Shown here piece by piece: positions 1 through 8,603 of a DNA stretch of 64,000 nucleotides (positions within the stretch are counted from its first letter, which is position 1; every line of letters starts with the position of its first letter). The notes under the pieces are model-generated. The model did not search any database. It was not told where the DNA came from and worked only from the letters and a program-made list of their open reading frames with translations. The position numbers and the translations under genes are program-made. This DNA comes from Marinomonas alcarazii. GTDB taxonomy: Bacteria > Pseudomonadota > Gammaproteobacteria > Pseudomonadales > Marinomonadaceae. The stretch is from assembly GCF_003208215.1 (NCBI RefSeq), contig NZ_QKLW01000002.1:124001-188000 (forward strand). Direction: 5' to 3'.

Positions 1-1
1 G

Positions 2-1177
2 GGAAGACTTCGCGGTGGCGCAGCCAAAGTATCCGTTATTTCCTCGGCGTTATTCGGCTCTATTTCAGGTTCGGCTTCAGCTAACGTGGCCTCAACGGGC
101 GCAATCACCTTGCCAGCCATGACCAAACTGGGCTACCCAAAGTCTCTTGCGGGAGCAACAGAAGCGGTTGCCTCTTCTGGCGGGCAAATTATGCCACCTT
201 TGATGGGAGCTGGGGCTTTTGTCATGGTTGAGCTGACGGGCATTCCTTACCAAAGCATTATGATGGCGGCCATCTTGCCTGCTATTTTATACTTTTGGGC
301 CGTTTGGGTTGGAATCGACGCCTTTGCACTGCGTTATGACCTAAAAGCCGTCAGCAAAGATCAGCAACCAAGTCGACGACAGCTACTGATTACTTGCAGC
401 TTTTTCATGATTCCATTTGCCATTTTGCTTTGGGGAATGTTTGGGCCTGCATTTACGCCACAATTTGCGGCCAGTATTGCCATCTTTGGCGCGGCGCTTC
501 TGCTCTTCTTTAACTCAAAAGGCGTATCGAATAAAAAGCAGATTTTTGAGCGTCTAGAAGACATTGGCATTAACGCTGGCAAACAAATCTCTATGATTGC
601 CGCCATCATCTTGTGTGCGTCTATCGTGGTTGGCGTCTTATCCATTACTGGATTAGGCGTAAAAATCACGTCACTGATTATCTCAGGCTCATCAGGCATG
701 CTTTGGCCTGCGATCATACTTACTGCTATTGCTTGTTTAATATTAGGTATGGAAGTACCGACAACGGCAGCTTATGTCATCTGTATTTCAGTCGCTGGAC
801 CTGCCTTAGCTCAGCTAGGACTTTCAGCGCTTCAAGCGCACTTATTTGTATTTTGGTTTGCTCTGCTTTCCACCATCACACCACCCGTTTGCGGAAGCGT
901 CTTTATTGCGGCTGGCATGGTAAAGGAAAACTGGTTAAAAGTGGCGGGCGTCGCCATGATGCTGGGAATCGGCTTGTATTTAATCCCACTAGCGATGATC
1001 GCGAATCCATCATTGATCGAACTCGGCACAAGCCCATGGCTCGCCATTGCCAGTGCGCTAAAAATCGCTCTCGCATTATATTGCATTTCCATGGCCTTAA
1101 TTGCGCCATTTAAGCCAGTGAAACGTGCACTGTATTTGTCTGTTGGGCTAGTGTTGATTTTTGCGCTTTCTATCTAG
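2..1177 (+). CDS. TRAP transporter fused permease (DctM-type), 3' part
   Basis: This is the C-terminal part of a tripartite ATP-independent periplasmic transporter permease; the 5' end lies outside the window. The reading frame is open from base 2, upstream of the first in-frame GTG at 86, and begins in the conserved small-residue segment ending SGSASANVASTGAITLP that is typical of the DctM large subunit. Many hydrophobic helices follow. The long extra C-terminal helices and the IDAFALRYDLK-like linker resemble the 4TM/12TM fused permeases rather than a plain DctM. Such proteins import organic acids or other small solutes with a periplasmic binding protein; the substrate cannot be read from this fragment. 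A stem-loop follows directly. Confidence 0.88.
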   Translation, partial: GRLRGGAAKVSVISSALFGSISGSASANVASTGAITLPAMTKLGYPKSLAGATEAVASSGGQIMPPLMGAGAFVMVELTGIPYQSIMMAAILPAILYFWAVWVGIDAFALRYDLKAVSKDQQPSRRQLLITCSFFMIPFAILLWGMFGPAFTPQFAASIAIFGAALLLFFNSKGVSNKKQIFERLEDIGINAGKQISMIAAIILCASIVVGVLSITGLGVKITSLIISGSSGMLWPAIILTAIACLILGMEVPTTAAYVICISVAGPALAQLGLSALQAHLFVFWFALLSTITPPVCGSVFIAAGMVKENWLKVAGVAMMLGIGLYLIPLAMIANPSLIELGTSPWLAIASALKIALALYCISMALIAPFKPVKRALYLSVGLVLIFALSI

Positions 1178-1184
1178 AACACAT

Positions 1185-1219
1185 CTAAGCTCCTAGAATC
1201 GTAAGATCTAGGAGCTTAG
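1185..1219 (+). terminator. stem-loop after TRAP permease
   Basis: A perfect 14-bp inverted repeat (1185-1198 with 1206-1219) with a 7-nt loop lies 7 bases after the permease stop. There is no clear T-tract, so termination may be weak or Rho-assisted. Confidence 0.6.
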
Positions 1220-1461
1220 GATATGTTTCCACAGCAAATAAGAATGTATTCCCCCCACCGAAAACCTTCAAACTTTTTATAAAACAACGAGTAAGACAAT
1301 TTATTAATGTCTTAAACAAAAACGAACAAGACAAAACTTGTTCGTCTTATCACGACACTTAGCCAGTAAAATAGATTTAAGCGCCCCATAAACGCATTTA
1401 TAAGCTATAATCCCCATCCCTTTCTTTTCAATTCCCTTACGACAGTCTGTCAGAGCACTTT

Positions 1462-2658
1462 ATGCCATTTTCAAAACTGGGATTATCCAATCCTATTGTT
1501 CAAGCTATTACTGAATTAGGTTACCTAAAACCAACCCCAATTCAGAAACAAGCCATCCCAGCAATACTATCAGGCAAAGACCTAATCGCCACTGCACAGA
1601 CAGGAACGGGCAAAACGGCTGCCTTTGTTCTGCCACTATTAGAACGATTCACTAAAGCCGGCACATTACGCGGAAAACGCATCCGAGTGTTGATTCTTGT
1701 GCCCACTCGCGAGCTAGCGGTTCAAGTCGAAGCCAGTGTGGCCCAATACGCGAAACACACAAAGCTCACCTCGATGGCGGTGTATGGCGGTGTGGATACC
1801 GAAGCGCAAAAAGAACGCTTAATTGAGGGCGTTGATATTCTGGTTGCCACGCCGGGCAGGTTGCTCGATTTGGCTCATCAGCGCGCACTGCACTTTGATG
1901 AACTAAAAGTCATGGTATTGGATGAAGCCGATAGAATGGTCGACATGGGCTTTGTTGACGACATAAATAAGATCATGGAGCGGTTGCCTGAAAACCGCCA
2001 AAATCTCTTATTTTCTGCCACTATGACAGACGATGTTCGCGCCCTTGCCTATGATTTTTCAGACAGCAAGATGACAGATCAAGCAGCGGAAATCTCTATT
2101 TCTCCAAACGTTCGCGCAGCCGCCAATATCAAACAATGGTTAATCACGGTGGATAAAGACACCAAGTCTGCTCTATTGAGTCACTTGATTAACGAGCAAA
2201 AATGGGATCAAGCACTTATTTTTATCGAGAAAAAACACGGTGCCGCTAAGTTGGTCGATCAGTTAGCAAAGCGTGGCATTGTGGCCGATTGTATTCATGG
2301 GGATCGAAGCCAAGCAATGCGCGAAAAGATCTTGGCTCAATTTAAATCGGGAGAACTAAAGTACCTGGTCGCCACAGGCGTGGCGGCACGTGGTTTGGAC
2401 ATTGGCGAATTAAGTCGTGTTGTCAATTACGACCTACCATTTAAACCCGAAGAATACATTCACCGCATTGGTCGTACAGGCCGCGCTGGCGCGTCTGGCG
2501 AAGCCATTTCTTTCGTTGCCATGGGAGATTTTAAAAACCTTTGCGCCATCGAAAGCCGACTAAAACACATCATTGATCGCAAAGAGATCGCAGGATTTCC
2601 GGTCAGAAAGGTCGTTCCTGTTTCAATCTTAAACTACGTTCGTAAGAGTAATCGTTAA
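1462..2658 (+). CDS. DEAD-box ATP-dependent RNA helicase (RhlE-like)
   Basis: Cytoplasmic RNA helicase that unwinds or remodels RNA duplexes with ATP. Visible motifs are the Q-motif region (residues 1-28), Walker A AQTGTGKT (45-52), PTRELA, TPGR, DEAD in VLDEADRM (about 150), SAT in LFSATM (about 183), and the C-terminal helicase motifs TGVAARGLDI and HRIGRTGRAG. At 398 residues it is a compact core with only a short basic tail, shorter than RhlE or DeaD proteins with long C-terminal extensions. The AT-rich 284-base leader upstream could hold a cold-responsive 5'UTR, as in other DEAD-box genes, but no specific element was identified. Which paralogue it is remains uncertain. Confidence 0.92.
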   Translation: MPFSKLGLSNPIVQAITELGYLKPTPIQKQAIPAILSGKDLIATAQTGTGKTAAFVLPLLERFTKAGTLRGKRIRVLILVPTRELAVQVEASVAQYAKHTKLTSMAVYGGVDTEAQKERLIEGVDILVATPGRLLDLAHQRALHFDELKVMVLDEADRMVDMGFVDDINKIMERLPENRQNLLFSATMTDDVRALAYDFSDSKMTDQAAEISISPNVRAAANIKQWLITVDKDTKSALLSHLINEQKWDQALIFIEKKHGAAKLVDQLAKRGIVADCIHGDRSQAMREKILAQFKSGELKYLVATGVAARGLDIGELSRVVNYDLPFKPEEYIHRIGRTGRAGASGEAISFVAMGDFKNLCAIESRLKHIIDRKEIAGFPVRKVVPVSILNYVRKSNR

Positions 2659-2866
2659 ACCACTCTTTTAATAAATAAGTCCCTTTAAGATGAAGAAGAA
2701 TCGACTATGGCAACAATGTCGTTTTATACGGTTCTTTTTCATTACTTAAGTAAAAAGCAATTATTTAAATTATAAGGGCCGACAAGACATACAAAAGTTT
2801 ACAAAGATAGACGCTTTGCTGTATATCTAAGTAGTGAAAAATGACGTTGGTAAATAAAGCAAACAA

Positions 2867-3811
2867 ATGAAAGACAATATAACGGTATCCATTTCTTCAA
2901 TTGATGGAACAAAGCATTTTAGTTTTGGAAAAAGAACTCGCCACACATTCAAGTTTGTAAGTTATGTCATTTTTATGGCGGTTCTTCTCACAGCAGGGGT
3001 TATTTACTACTTAGTTAATGATGCCGAAATGTCAAAGATAAAGTTACTAGAACTAGAAAACAAATCGTCCTCTTTGACAAAAGAAATCACCTCGCTTACC
3101 GCTCTTAAGTTAAGCTTAGAGCAAGATTTATCAGAGCGAGAAGAACGAATGCTGTTAGTCTCGGATCGCTTAAACGACCTAGAAAAAGTACTTGGCTTGG
3201 ATGATCAGAATAATACGGAACTGGAATCTCGATTGGATACAGCGGCAATGAACTCATCATTACGAGTGGCCATGCTGACACAGATACCAAGCGGTCCTCC
3301 CGTTAAAAATGCCAGAACCTCGTCAGGCTATGGCAAACGACAACATCCAGTTCTTGGGATAACAAAGATTCACCGTGGACAAGACTTCGCAGTGAATACA
3401 GGAACACCTATTTATGCACCAGCGGATGGAACCGTTGAAGTCACAAGACCAAGTAAAGAAGGTTCAGGTAACTTTCTGCGCTTATTGCATGGATATGGCT
3501 TTTCCAGCTCTTACTCTCATATGAGTAAGTTTGCGGTTAGCAAAGGCGATTTTATTAAAAAAGGCGACTTGATCGGTTATTCTGGCAACAGCGGATTAAC
3601 CTCTGGGCCACATCTGCATTATGAAATACGCTTCATTGGACGAGCACTCGATCCTAAGCCATTCATAGAGTGGGATGTTGATAATTTTGATTCAATTTTT
3701 GAAAGTGTAAGAGGTATACGATGGGAATCTTTGGTGGGCAAAATAGAGCTAAGAGTCAGTCAGCAACTACAACTCTCATCGCAGAAGGCTGCACAATTAA
3801 CGGACAAATAA
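2867..3811 (+). CDS. M23-family peptidoglycan endopeptidase, membrane anchored
   Basis: Probable LytM/M23 zinc endopeptidase acting on peptidoglycan cross-links. Residues 27-50 form one transmembrane helix, about 55-110 a coiled coil, and 150-270 the M23 domain. Metal and catalytic positions are H169 and D173 in HRGQD, H218 in SHMS, and H249/H251 in HLHYE, so the domain looks intact. The reading frame runs 91 bp into the next gene (bactofilin), and the last 29 residues, after the normal end of the M23 domain, are encoded in that overlap. M23 and bactofilin genes often sit together in cell-shape modules, which supports a role in localised wall remodelling. Confidence 0.9.
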   Translation: MKDNITVSISSIDGTKHFSFGKRTRHTFKFVSYVIFMAVLLTAGVIYYLVNDAEMSKIKLLELENKSSSLTKEITSLTALKLSLEQDLSEREERMLLVSDRLNDLEKVLGLDDQNNTELESRLDTAAMNSSLRVAMLTQIPSGPPVKNARTSSGYGKRQHPVLGITKIHRGQDFAVNTGTPIYAPADGTVEVTRPSKEGSGNFLRLLHGYGFSSSYSHMSKFAVSKGDFIKKGDLIGYSGNSGLTSGPHLHYEIRFIGRALDPKPFIEWDVDNFDSIFESVRGIRWESLVGKIELRVSQQLQLSSQKAAQLTDK

Positions 3812-4185
3812 AAGTCGACAACCATCTGCAAATAGACGGCAATGTTGAAGGACAAATTGAAGCAACAAAACAAATTAAAATCAGCGTATCTGGCGATGTT
3901 CAGGGCGAAATTACCACCGACCGCCTGATCATTAATGGCAAGTTTGAAGGCATTTGTCGCGCGAACTACATTGAAATTCTAAGCTGCGGCTGTGTCAGCG
4001 GCACAATTTACAGCGATAACCTCAGCATCGAGCCTGGCGGCAAGTTTACAGGGATCACCAACCCATCAGAAAAAGAAGTTCAAAGCCAAGAACCATATGG
4101 TCGTCTTAGCAGCCTGGACACCTCAGACGAGCTAGATAATCAGGAGGACAAGATTGTCCTGATGAGCCATGATAAAAACGCTTAA
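3721..4185 (+). CDS. bactofilin family cytoskeletal protein
   Basis: Bactofilin (DUF583), a polymerising beta-helical cytoskeletal protein used to localise wall enzymes or morphogenetic factors. The N terminus MGIFG, followed by a short polar stretch and TTLIAEGCTINGQIKVD, is characteristic, and the core (about 17-115) shows the repeated hydrophobic/glycine rhythm of the beta-helix (GNVEGQIEATKQIKI, GDVQGEITTDRLIING). The start at 3721 is favoured by this N terminus and by an AGAGG-type ribosome site upstream, although it lies inside the upstream M23 gene. The acidic C-terminal tail (residues 118-154) is likely disordered. The 3' end overlaps the convergent rho-like gene by 4 bp. Confidence 0.9.
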   Translation: MGIFGGQNRAKSQSATTTLIAEGCTINGQIKVDNHLQIDGNVEGQIEATKQIKISVSGDVQGEITTDRLIINGKFEGICRANYIEILSCGCVSGTIYSDNLSIEPGGKFTGITNPSEKEVQSQEPYGRLSSLDTSDELDNQEDKIVLMSHDKNA

Positions 4186-5183
4186 CTAGGCGAAAACGCA
4201 CTCAGTAATTCAGCATTGGTTGGGTACTCTTGTAACAACTCAACCAATTTCTGAGCGCCATCAACGAGCGCAAGATGAGTAAGTGAGCGACGCAACGCGC
4301 GTACTTTTTCTAAGTCTTTGCTATCGATCAGCAGTTCTTCTCGGCGAGTACTGCTTTTCGCTATATCAATAGCAGGAAAAATCCTGTGGCTCGCCGCCTC
4401 TCGTGACAATACAATTTCCATGTTCCCCGTGCCTTTGAACTCTTCAAAGATCACTTGATCCATTCGGCTTCCCGTATCAACCAAAATCGTTGCAAGAATG
4501 GTCAGTGAACCACCATTTTCTATTTTTCTCGCAGCTCCGAATAGCTTACGCGGAATTTCTAGCGCCCTACTATCAAGACCACCAGACATCGTTTTGCCAC
4601 TGCTTCTTCTATCCGCATTATGAACGCGAGAAAGCCGGGTAAGGGAATCAATTACAATCATCACATCTTTGCCTTCACCCGCCTGAGTTCGCGCAATATC
4701 AAGTAAATCATCCGCCACTTTAACGTGTTGAGCATAACTTTCATCCGAAGAAGAAGCGTGCACATCGGCAGCCACACTGCGTTTAAAGTCCGTCACCTCT
4801 TCCGGGCGCTCATCAATCAATAATGCATAGAGTTTTATATCAGGGTAAGCCGATCCGACCGCCTGACAAATGTGCTTTAACGTGGTTGTTTTCCCTGAGC
4901 CAGGTGGCGCAACAATCAAGCCTCGCTGTCCCAAACCTATTGGTGTAATTAGATCCATTGCCCGCATTGATAAATGCGTAGAACCCAACTCAAGACGAAT
5001 ACAAGGCGACGGATGCACTGCAACGCCATTTAAAAACCGCTTTTGAGGATCATTGGGGAATAAATCCTCAGCAGGTTCTTCGACAGAGGCTACAGTTGAA
5101 GTACGCTTGCCTTTCAAACTTAGTATTTTTCTCGTCATAGCAGGGGTTATCGCCTTGGGTAATTTAAAAGTCCGTGTGTGCAT
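4182..5183 (-). CDS. Rho-like ATPase lacking the N-terminal RNA-binding domain
   Basis: Paralogue of transcription termination factor Rho. Residues 62-333 align with the Rho ATPase core: Walker A APPGSGKT (92-99), catalytic-glutamate motif LLIDERPEEV (121-130), Walker B MIVIDSLTRL, Q-loop SGKTMSGG (195-202), R-loop FKGTGNME and the arginine-bearing HRIFPAID. The primary RNA-binding cold-shock domain and N-terminal helix bundle, about the first 130 residues of a 419-residue Rho, are replaced by about 60 unrelated residues, so this is not the main Rho. It may be a hexameric RNA or DNA translocase with altered loading; its role is unknown. A partial second copy lies at 8345-8560. Confidence 0.85.
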   Translation of the reverse strand: MHTRTFKLPKAITPAMTRKILSLKGKRTSTVASVEEPAEDLFPNDPQKRFLNGVAVHPSPCIRLELGSTHLSMRAMDLITPIGLGQRGLIVAPPGSGKTTTLKHICQAVGSAYPDIKLYALLIDERPEEVTDFKRSVAADVHASSSDESYAQHVKVADDLLDIARTQAGEGKDVMIVIDSLTRLSRVHNADRRSSGKTMSGGLDSRALEIPRKLFGAARKIENGGSLTILATILVDTGSRMDQVIFEEFKGTGNMEIVLSREAASHRIFPAIDIAKSSTRREELLIDSKDLEKVRALRRSLTHLALVDGAQKLVELLQEYPTNAELLSAFSPS

Positions 5184-5469
5184 TTGAACACAATGCTATT
5201 ACAAATCACGATTTATTTCGCTTTAAGCAAGCACTCTCGGCTCATTACCTTCGTAACGCACAATATCAAAATGTAAAAGCTCAGCCACTTTTCTGCAGAA
5301 CCTTCCACTTTTATCGCACTTCTGTTTAACATTATTGCCAGTTTCAAGACAACGACTAGCCTCATATTCGTGTAAACACAGAATGGGGCAGCCACAAAAA
5401 ATGCGACCTATATCGCATTTTTAATAACCAGATTCTGAATTCAAAAAAGAACATTGATTCTTAACAACA

Positions 5470-7005
5470 TCAATTAATTCTCAACCGCTCAATGTATTTT
5501 ATATACAATCTAGCACTGCTTTCGTGAGCGTTATATAGGCCATCTAAGGTGGCTTTTGATGCTGAATTCCCTGCCTGTTTACTATATTCAAGATAATAAC
5601 TTTTTGCATTCAAGCACAATAATTCGACTTGATCTTCGTTACTTTTCCCACAGTCAGCCAACTCCCCTTTTCCAACTAAAAAGAAATAATTCTCTTTTAT
5701 AGACGTTCGAGAAGCCTTGCCAGCAGCGCCACAGCTTTCATCATATACATTTTTTAAATGCCCGTAAGAAGCTTGTAAACTAGGATCACTACTGCCCTTA
5801 ATCGCTTGAATATTAGCGCTCATAGATTGACAAGAGTCATCATTAGCCACTGAGCTACCAGCCTGCTTTAGCTGCTTATTTCGCACGACTTCAATCGCCT
5901 CTTTATTTGCCGCAAATAATTTTGGCGCATAGAGACGTCGTTCGACAACCGCTCGCTTAGCTGGATCGGGTATCTGAGACGTTTGCGCTAAAGATTGCTG
6001 AAGAGTTGCAAGACTATTTTTTTCACCTTCTTCGGACCAAATATCTTTCGCTGTGGCTGTCATAACCTGAGCCGCATCATCCGCGGATATACCTGAAGAC
6101 ACAGCTATGCCACCAATCACTGCGGTAGCGAATACTTTGCCAAATAGGCCATCATCGTCGCTGGTACTTTTATTAAGAGTGCCGCCACCCTGACGAATCA
6201 AGCTTGCGGCTTTAGACCCATCGCCGCATTTGTCTATCGCGTAATCTAAGGTACTGTATTTTCCGATTCTTGGAGAATAAGCATCAGCACCATGAGAAAG
6301 TAAATAACTGATAGCATCAGTATTACATTTTCTTGCGGCATGCATTAATGCGGTCATACCATTATCATCGCTATAATCTATATTCGCCCCAGCAGCTAAT
6401 AGCATGTCCATTTGCAAAATAGTGTCGGATTTATTGTAAACCGAAAAAATACGATGCAGTGGGGATTGTCGTGAAGTAGTAGACCCTCCAGTTGCTACAA
6501 CATTTGGATTTGCACCCGCGGCAAGTAAATCCGCTATCGCTAACGTATGACCTCGTTCAGCAGCAATCAATAATGGCGAGTTTTCATTAACAGCAAAACC
6601 AATATTACTCATTATCATGGTTTTATATTCAACATCAGCGCCAGCTGCTATTAACAGTTGAATAGCTTCTACATTACCGACTTTAGATGCTTCCCACAAA
6701 AAACTTGCGCCATTAACCAAACGGCCATTTGGGTTAATACCTGCCGCTAACATAGCTGTAAGCATATCGGTACGATTCCTATCTATCGCCTCTCCGACTG
6801 CGCCTGCTTGAATCCCAGAACTCCCCACTGTCGATAACAATCTCGACAACTCATTATCAAAAGCAACTTTATCTCCAGAGATGACCGCACTTTTTAACAC
6901 AGAAGATGGCTCGATGGGTTCTACATAAGGTTTCCTTGATGCACACCCTGAAATGATGACACAAAGAAAGAAAATTTTTATCCATAAGGGCCAGTGCTTG
7001 ATCAT
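5470..7005 (-). CDS. ankyrin-repeat lipoprotein
   Basis: Exported lipoprotein with signal peptide and lipobox ISGC (Cys21), followed by about five or six ankyrin repeats (residues 75-270; TPL/ALxxAA, LLxAGAxxN patterns such as LLIAAGADVEYK and LLAAGANPN). The C-terminal half (about 290-511) is alpha-helical and not recognised. Ankyrin repeats mediate protein-protein binding; in the periplasm or outer membrane they often belong to accessory or interaction modules. It is divergent from the LuxR-type gene at 7187, and the pair sits between the full rho-like gene and its decayed copy. A second ankyrin lipoprotein lies at 14108-15013. Specific function unknown. Confidence 0.82.
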   Translation of the reverse strand: MIKHWPLWIKIFFLCVIISGCASRKPYVEPIEPSSVLKSAVISGDKVAFDNELSRLLSTVGSSGIQAGAVGEAIDRNRTDMLTAMLAAGINPNGRLVNGASFLWEASKVGNVEAIQLLIAAGADVEYKTMIMSNIGFAVNENSPLLIAAERGHTLAIADLLAAGANPNVVATGGSTTSRQSPLHRIFSVYNKSDTILQMDMLLAAGANIDYSDDNGMTALMHAARKCNTDAISYLLSHGADAYSPRIGKYSTLDYAIDKCGDGSKAASLIRQGGGTLNKSTSDDDGLFGKVFATAVIGGIAVSSGISADDAAQVMTATAKDIWSEEGEKNSLATLQQSLAQTSQIPDPAKRAVVERRLYAPKLFAANKEAIEVVRNKQLKQAGSSVANDDSCQSMSANIQAIKGSSDPSLQASYGHLKNVYDESCGAAGKASRTSIKENYFFLVGKGELADCGKSNEDQVELLCLNAKSYYLEYSKQAGNSASKATLDGLYNAHESSARLYIKYIERLRIN

Positions 7006-7186
7006 TTAAACCTCACATATGTACTAATAATAACTTACACTCTTTTAAAAAGTGCTTAGATGACTCTAAAACGATTAAAATAGAAATGAGTTTTTTTACA
7101 AATATAAACAGCAACTTTATTTTGTTCATACCCCATATGAGGGTATATTTTAACTTATATGTCCCCATGTACAGGAGCATCCCGAT

Positions 7187-8311
7187 ATGAAAGAAAACGC
7201 CATATTGGACTTAATAGATCTTATTTATGAACGTGGGTTTGAACATAGAGATTGGGACTATGTTCTAGAAAGGCTCTGTGAAACATTAAGAGCAAAAAGT
7301 GCTGGATTATTTTTCATAAAATTTCATAAAAACCTTTATCGGGTACTTGGGAGCTATGGTGTTCCAAGCGACTTTTCACCTGAATACCAAGAAAAATTAG
7401 GTGTACATGATGCAACAGGAACCATCATGAAGGCCTTACCTGAAGGGACGGCACTTGGGGTAATAGATCATAAAACATCAAAAATAGATTACCCTGATTT
7501 TTACCAAAAATTACTGTTACCTAACAATGTTGGCTACATAAGCGCTTTAAACATTTGTAATAATACAGAGTACTTCGTTGGTATTGGCATTCATCGCGGT
7601 ATGGATCAGGAACAATTTAGTGACAACGAACTAAAAGTATTATCACGACTCTACCCTCATTTCCGAAGAGTATTTGATTTCTCTGACATCCTTGAAAAAC
7701 TCCATGAAAAGGAGGAATTGCTTAGCAGTGCGCTAGCCAAAGTTCCGCTTGGCATAATTGCAATCGATGCTGATATGAGGATTCATTTCATAAATGATTT
7801 AGCAGCTTCATTAGCTAATAGTGTCTTTGGCCTTCATATTAAAAATAAACAATTATTTACCGATCAAACAGCATCGCAAAAGCAAATTAAAGCAAAAATA
7901 CAAAGTGTATTAGACGGTCAGGTCTCAGCGTCATCATTGCAATTGGACAATAACAATAATATGACACCATTATCCATAACGATCACAAACTCAAGTATAC
8001 AAGGTTTAGAAATATTAAAAGATGAACTCAATACACCAAATTTTGCCCTAATGTATATCTCACATCCTGATTTTTGCTCGCATATGTCATTGGGAGTTCT
8101 CAAGGAGGTATATAAGTTAACTACATCAGAAGCTCAACTAGCATTAGCCTTAACAAATGGCTTATCCCTACAAGACTATGCAGACTCTAAGAATATCAGC
8201 ATTCAAACCGTAAGAAGCCAACTCAAAAGTGTGTTTAATAAAGTACAAGTAAACTCACAAACTGAACTAGTTCGCACTCTGATTATGAGCTCCTTCAATC
8301 TCTTATCTTGA
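7187..8311 (+). CDS. LuxR-family transcriptional regulator with N-terminal sensory region
   Basis: 374-residue protein with a C-terminal LuxR/GerE helix-turn-helix (about 312-370; YKLTTSEAQLALAL, then SIQTVRSQLKSVFNKV). The N-terminal half looks like a GAF/autoinducer-like fold and the middle (about 180-260) like a PAS domain (VPLGIIAIDADMRIHFIND), so it probably senses a small ligand and regulates transcription directly. Start ATG 7187 has a nearby CAGGAG ribosome site. It is divergent from the ankyrin lipoprotein, sharing a roughly 180-bp AT-rich intergenic region, and may control it. Ligand and targets cannot be inferred. Confidence 0.8.
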   Translation: MKENAILDLIDLIYERGFEHRDWDYVLERLCETLRAKSAGLFFIKFHKNLYRVLGSYGVPSDFSPEYQEKLGVHDATGTIMKALPEGTALGVIDHKTSKIDYPDFYQKLLLPNNVGYISALNICNNTEYFVGIGIHRGMDQEQFSDNELKVLSRLYPHFRRVFDFSDILEKLHEKEELLSSALAKVPLGIIAIDADMRIHFINDLAASLANSVFGLHIKNKQLFTDQTASQKQIKAKIQSVLDGQVSASSLQLDNNNNMTPLSITITNSSIQGLEILKDELNTPNFALMYISHPDFCSHMSLGVLKEVYKLTTSEAQLALALTNGLSLQDYADSKNISIQTVRSQLKSVFNKVQVNSQTELVRTLIMSSFNLLS

Positions 8312-8344
8312 TAAGTAATTATAAGTTACTCTTAACATTCAAGG

Positions 8345-8560
8345 TCGTTTTTTCCCTGAGCCAGGTAGCGCAACAACCAAGCCTCGCTGTCCCAAACCTA
8401 TTGGTGTAATTTGAGGATCATTGGGAAATAAATCCTCAGCGGGTTCTTCGACAGAGGCTACAGTTGAAGTACGCTTGCCTTTCAAACTTAGTATTTTTCT
8501 CGTCATAGCAGGGGTTATCGCCTTGGGTAATTAAAATGCGGTGTGTTAAATATCAACACG
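8345..8560 (-). pseudogene. decayed partial duplicate of the rho-like gene
   Basis: Bases 8352-8411 match 4891-4950 (offset 3461) with few differences, and 8411-8532 match 5043-5164 (offset 3368). The copy therefore holds the start region and part of the Walker A region of the rho-like gene with an internal 93-base (31-codon) deletion, and it ends just after the Walker A segment. Weaker similarity continues into the gene's upstream region to about 8560. No full reading frame remains, and the fragment cannot encode an ATPase. High identity suggests a fairly recent duplication. Confidence 0.85.
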
Positions 8561-8603
8561 CTGATGTTACAGCCATAACCACTCATTTGATATTGAACAT
8601 TGA

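Noticed and set aside
5213-5395. 60-codon minus-strand ORF between the rho-like and ankyrin genes
   Set aside because: No ribosome site, no coding-like composition and no family similarity; treated as intergenic sequence.
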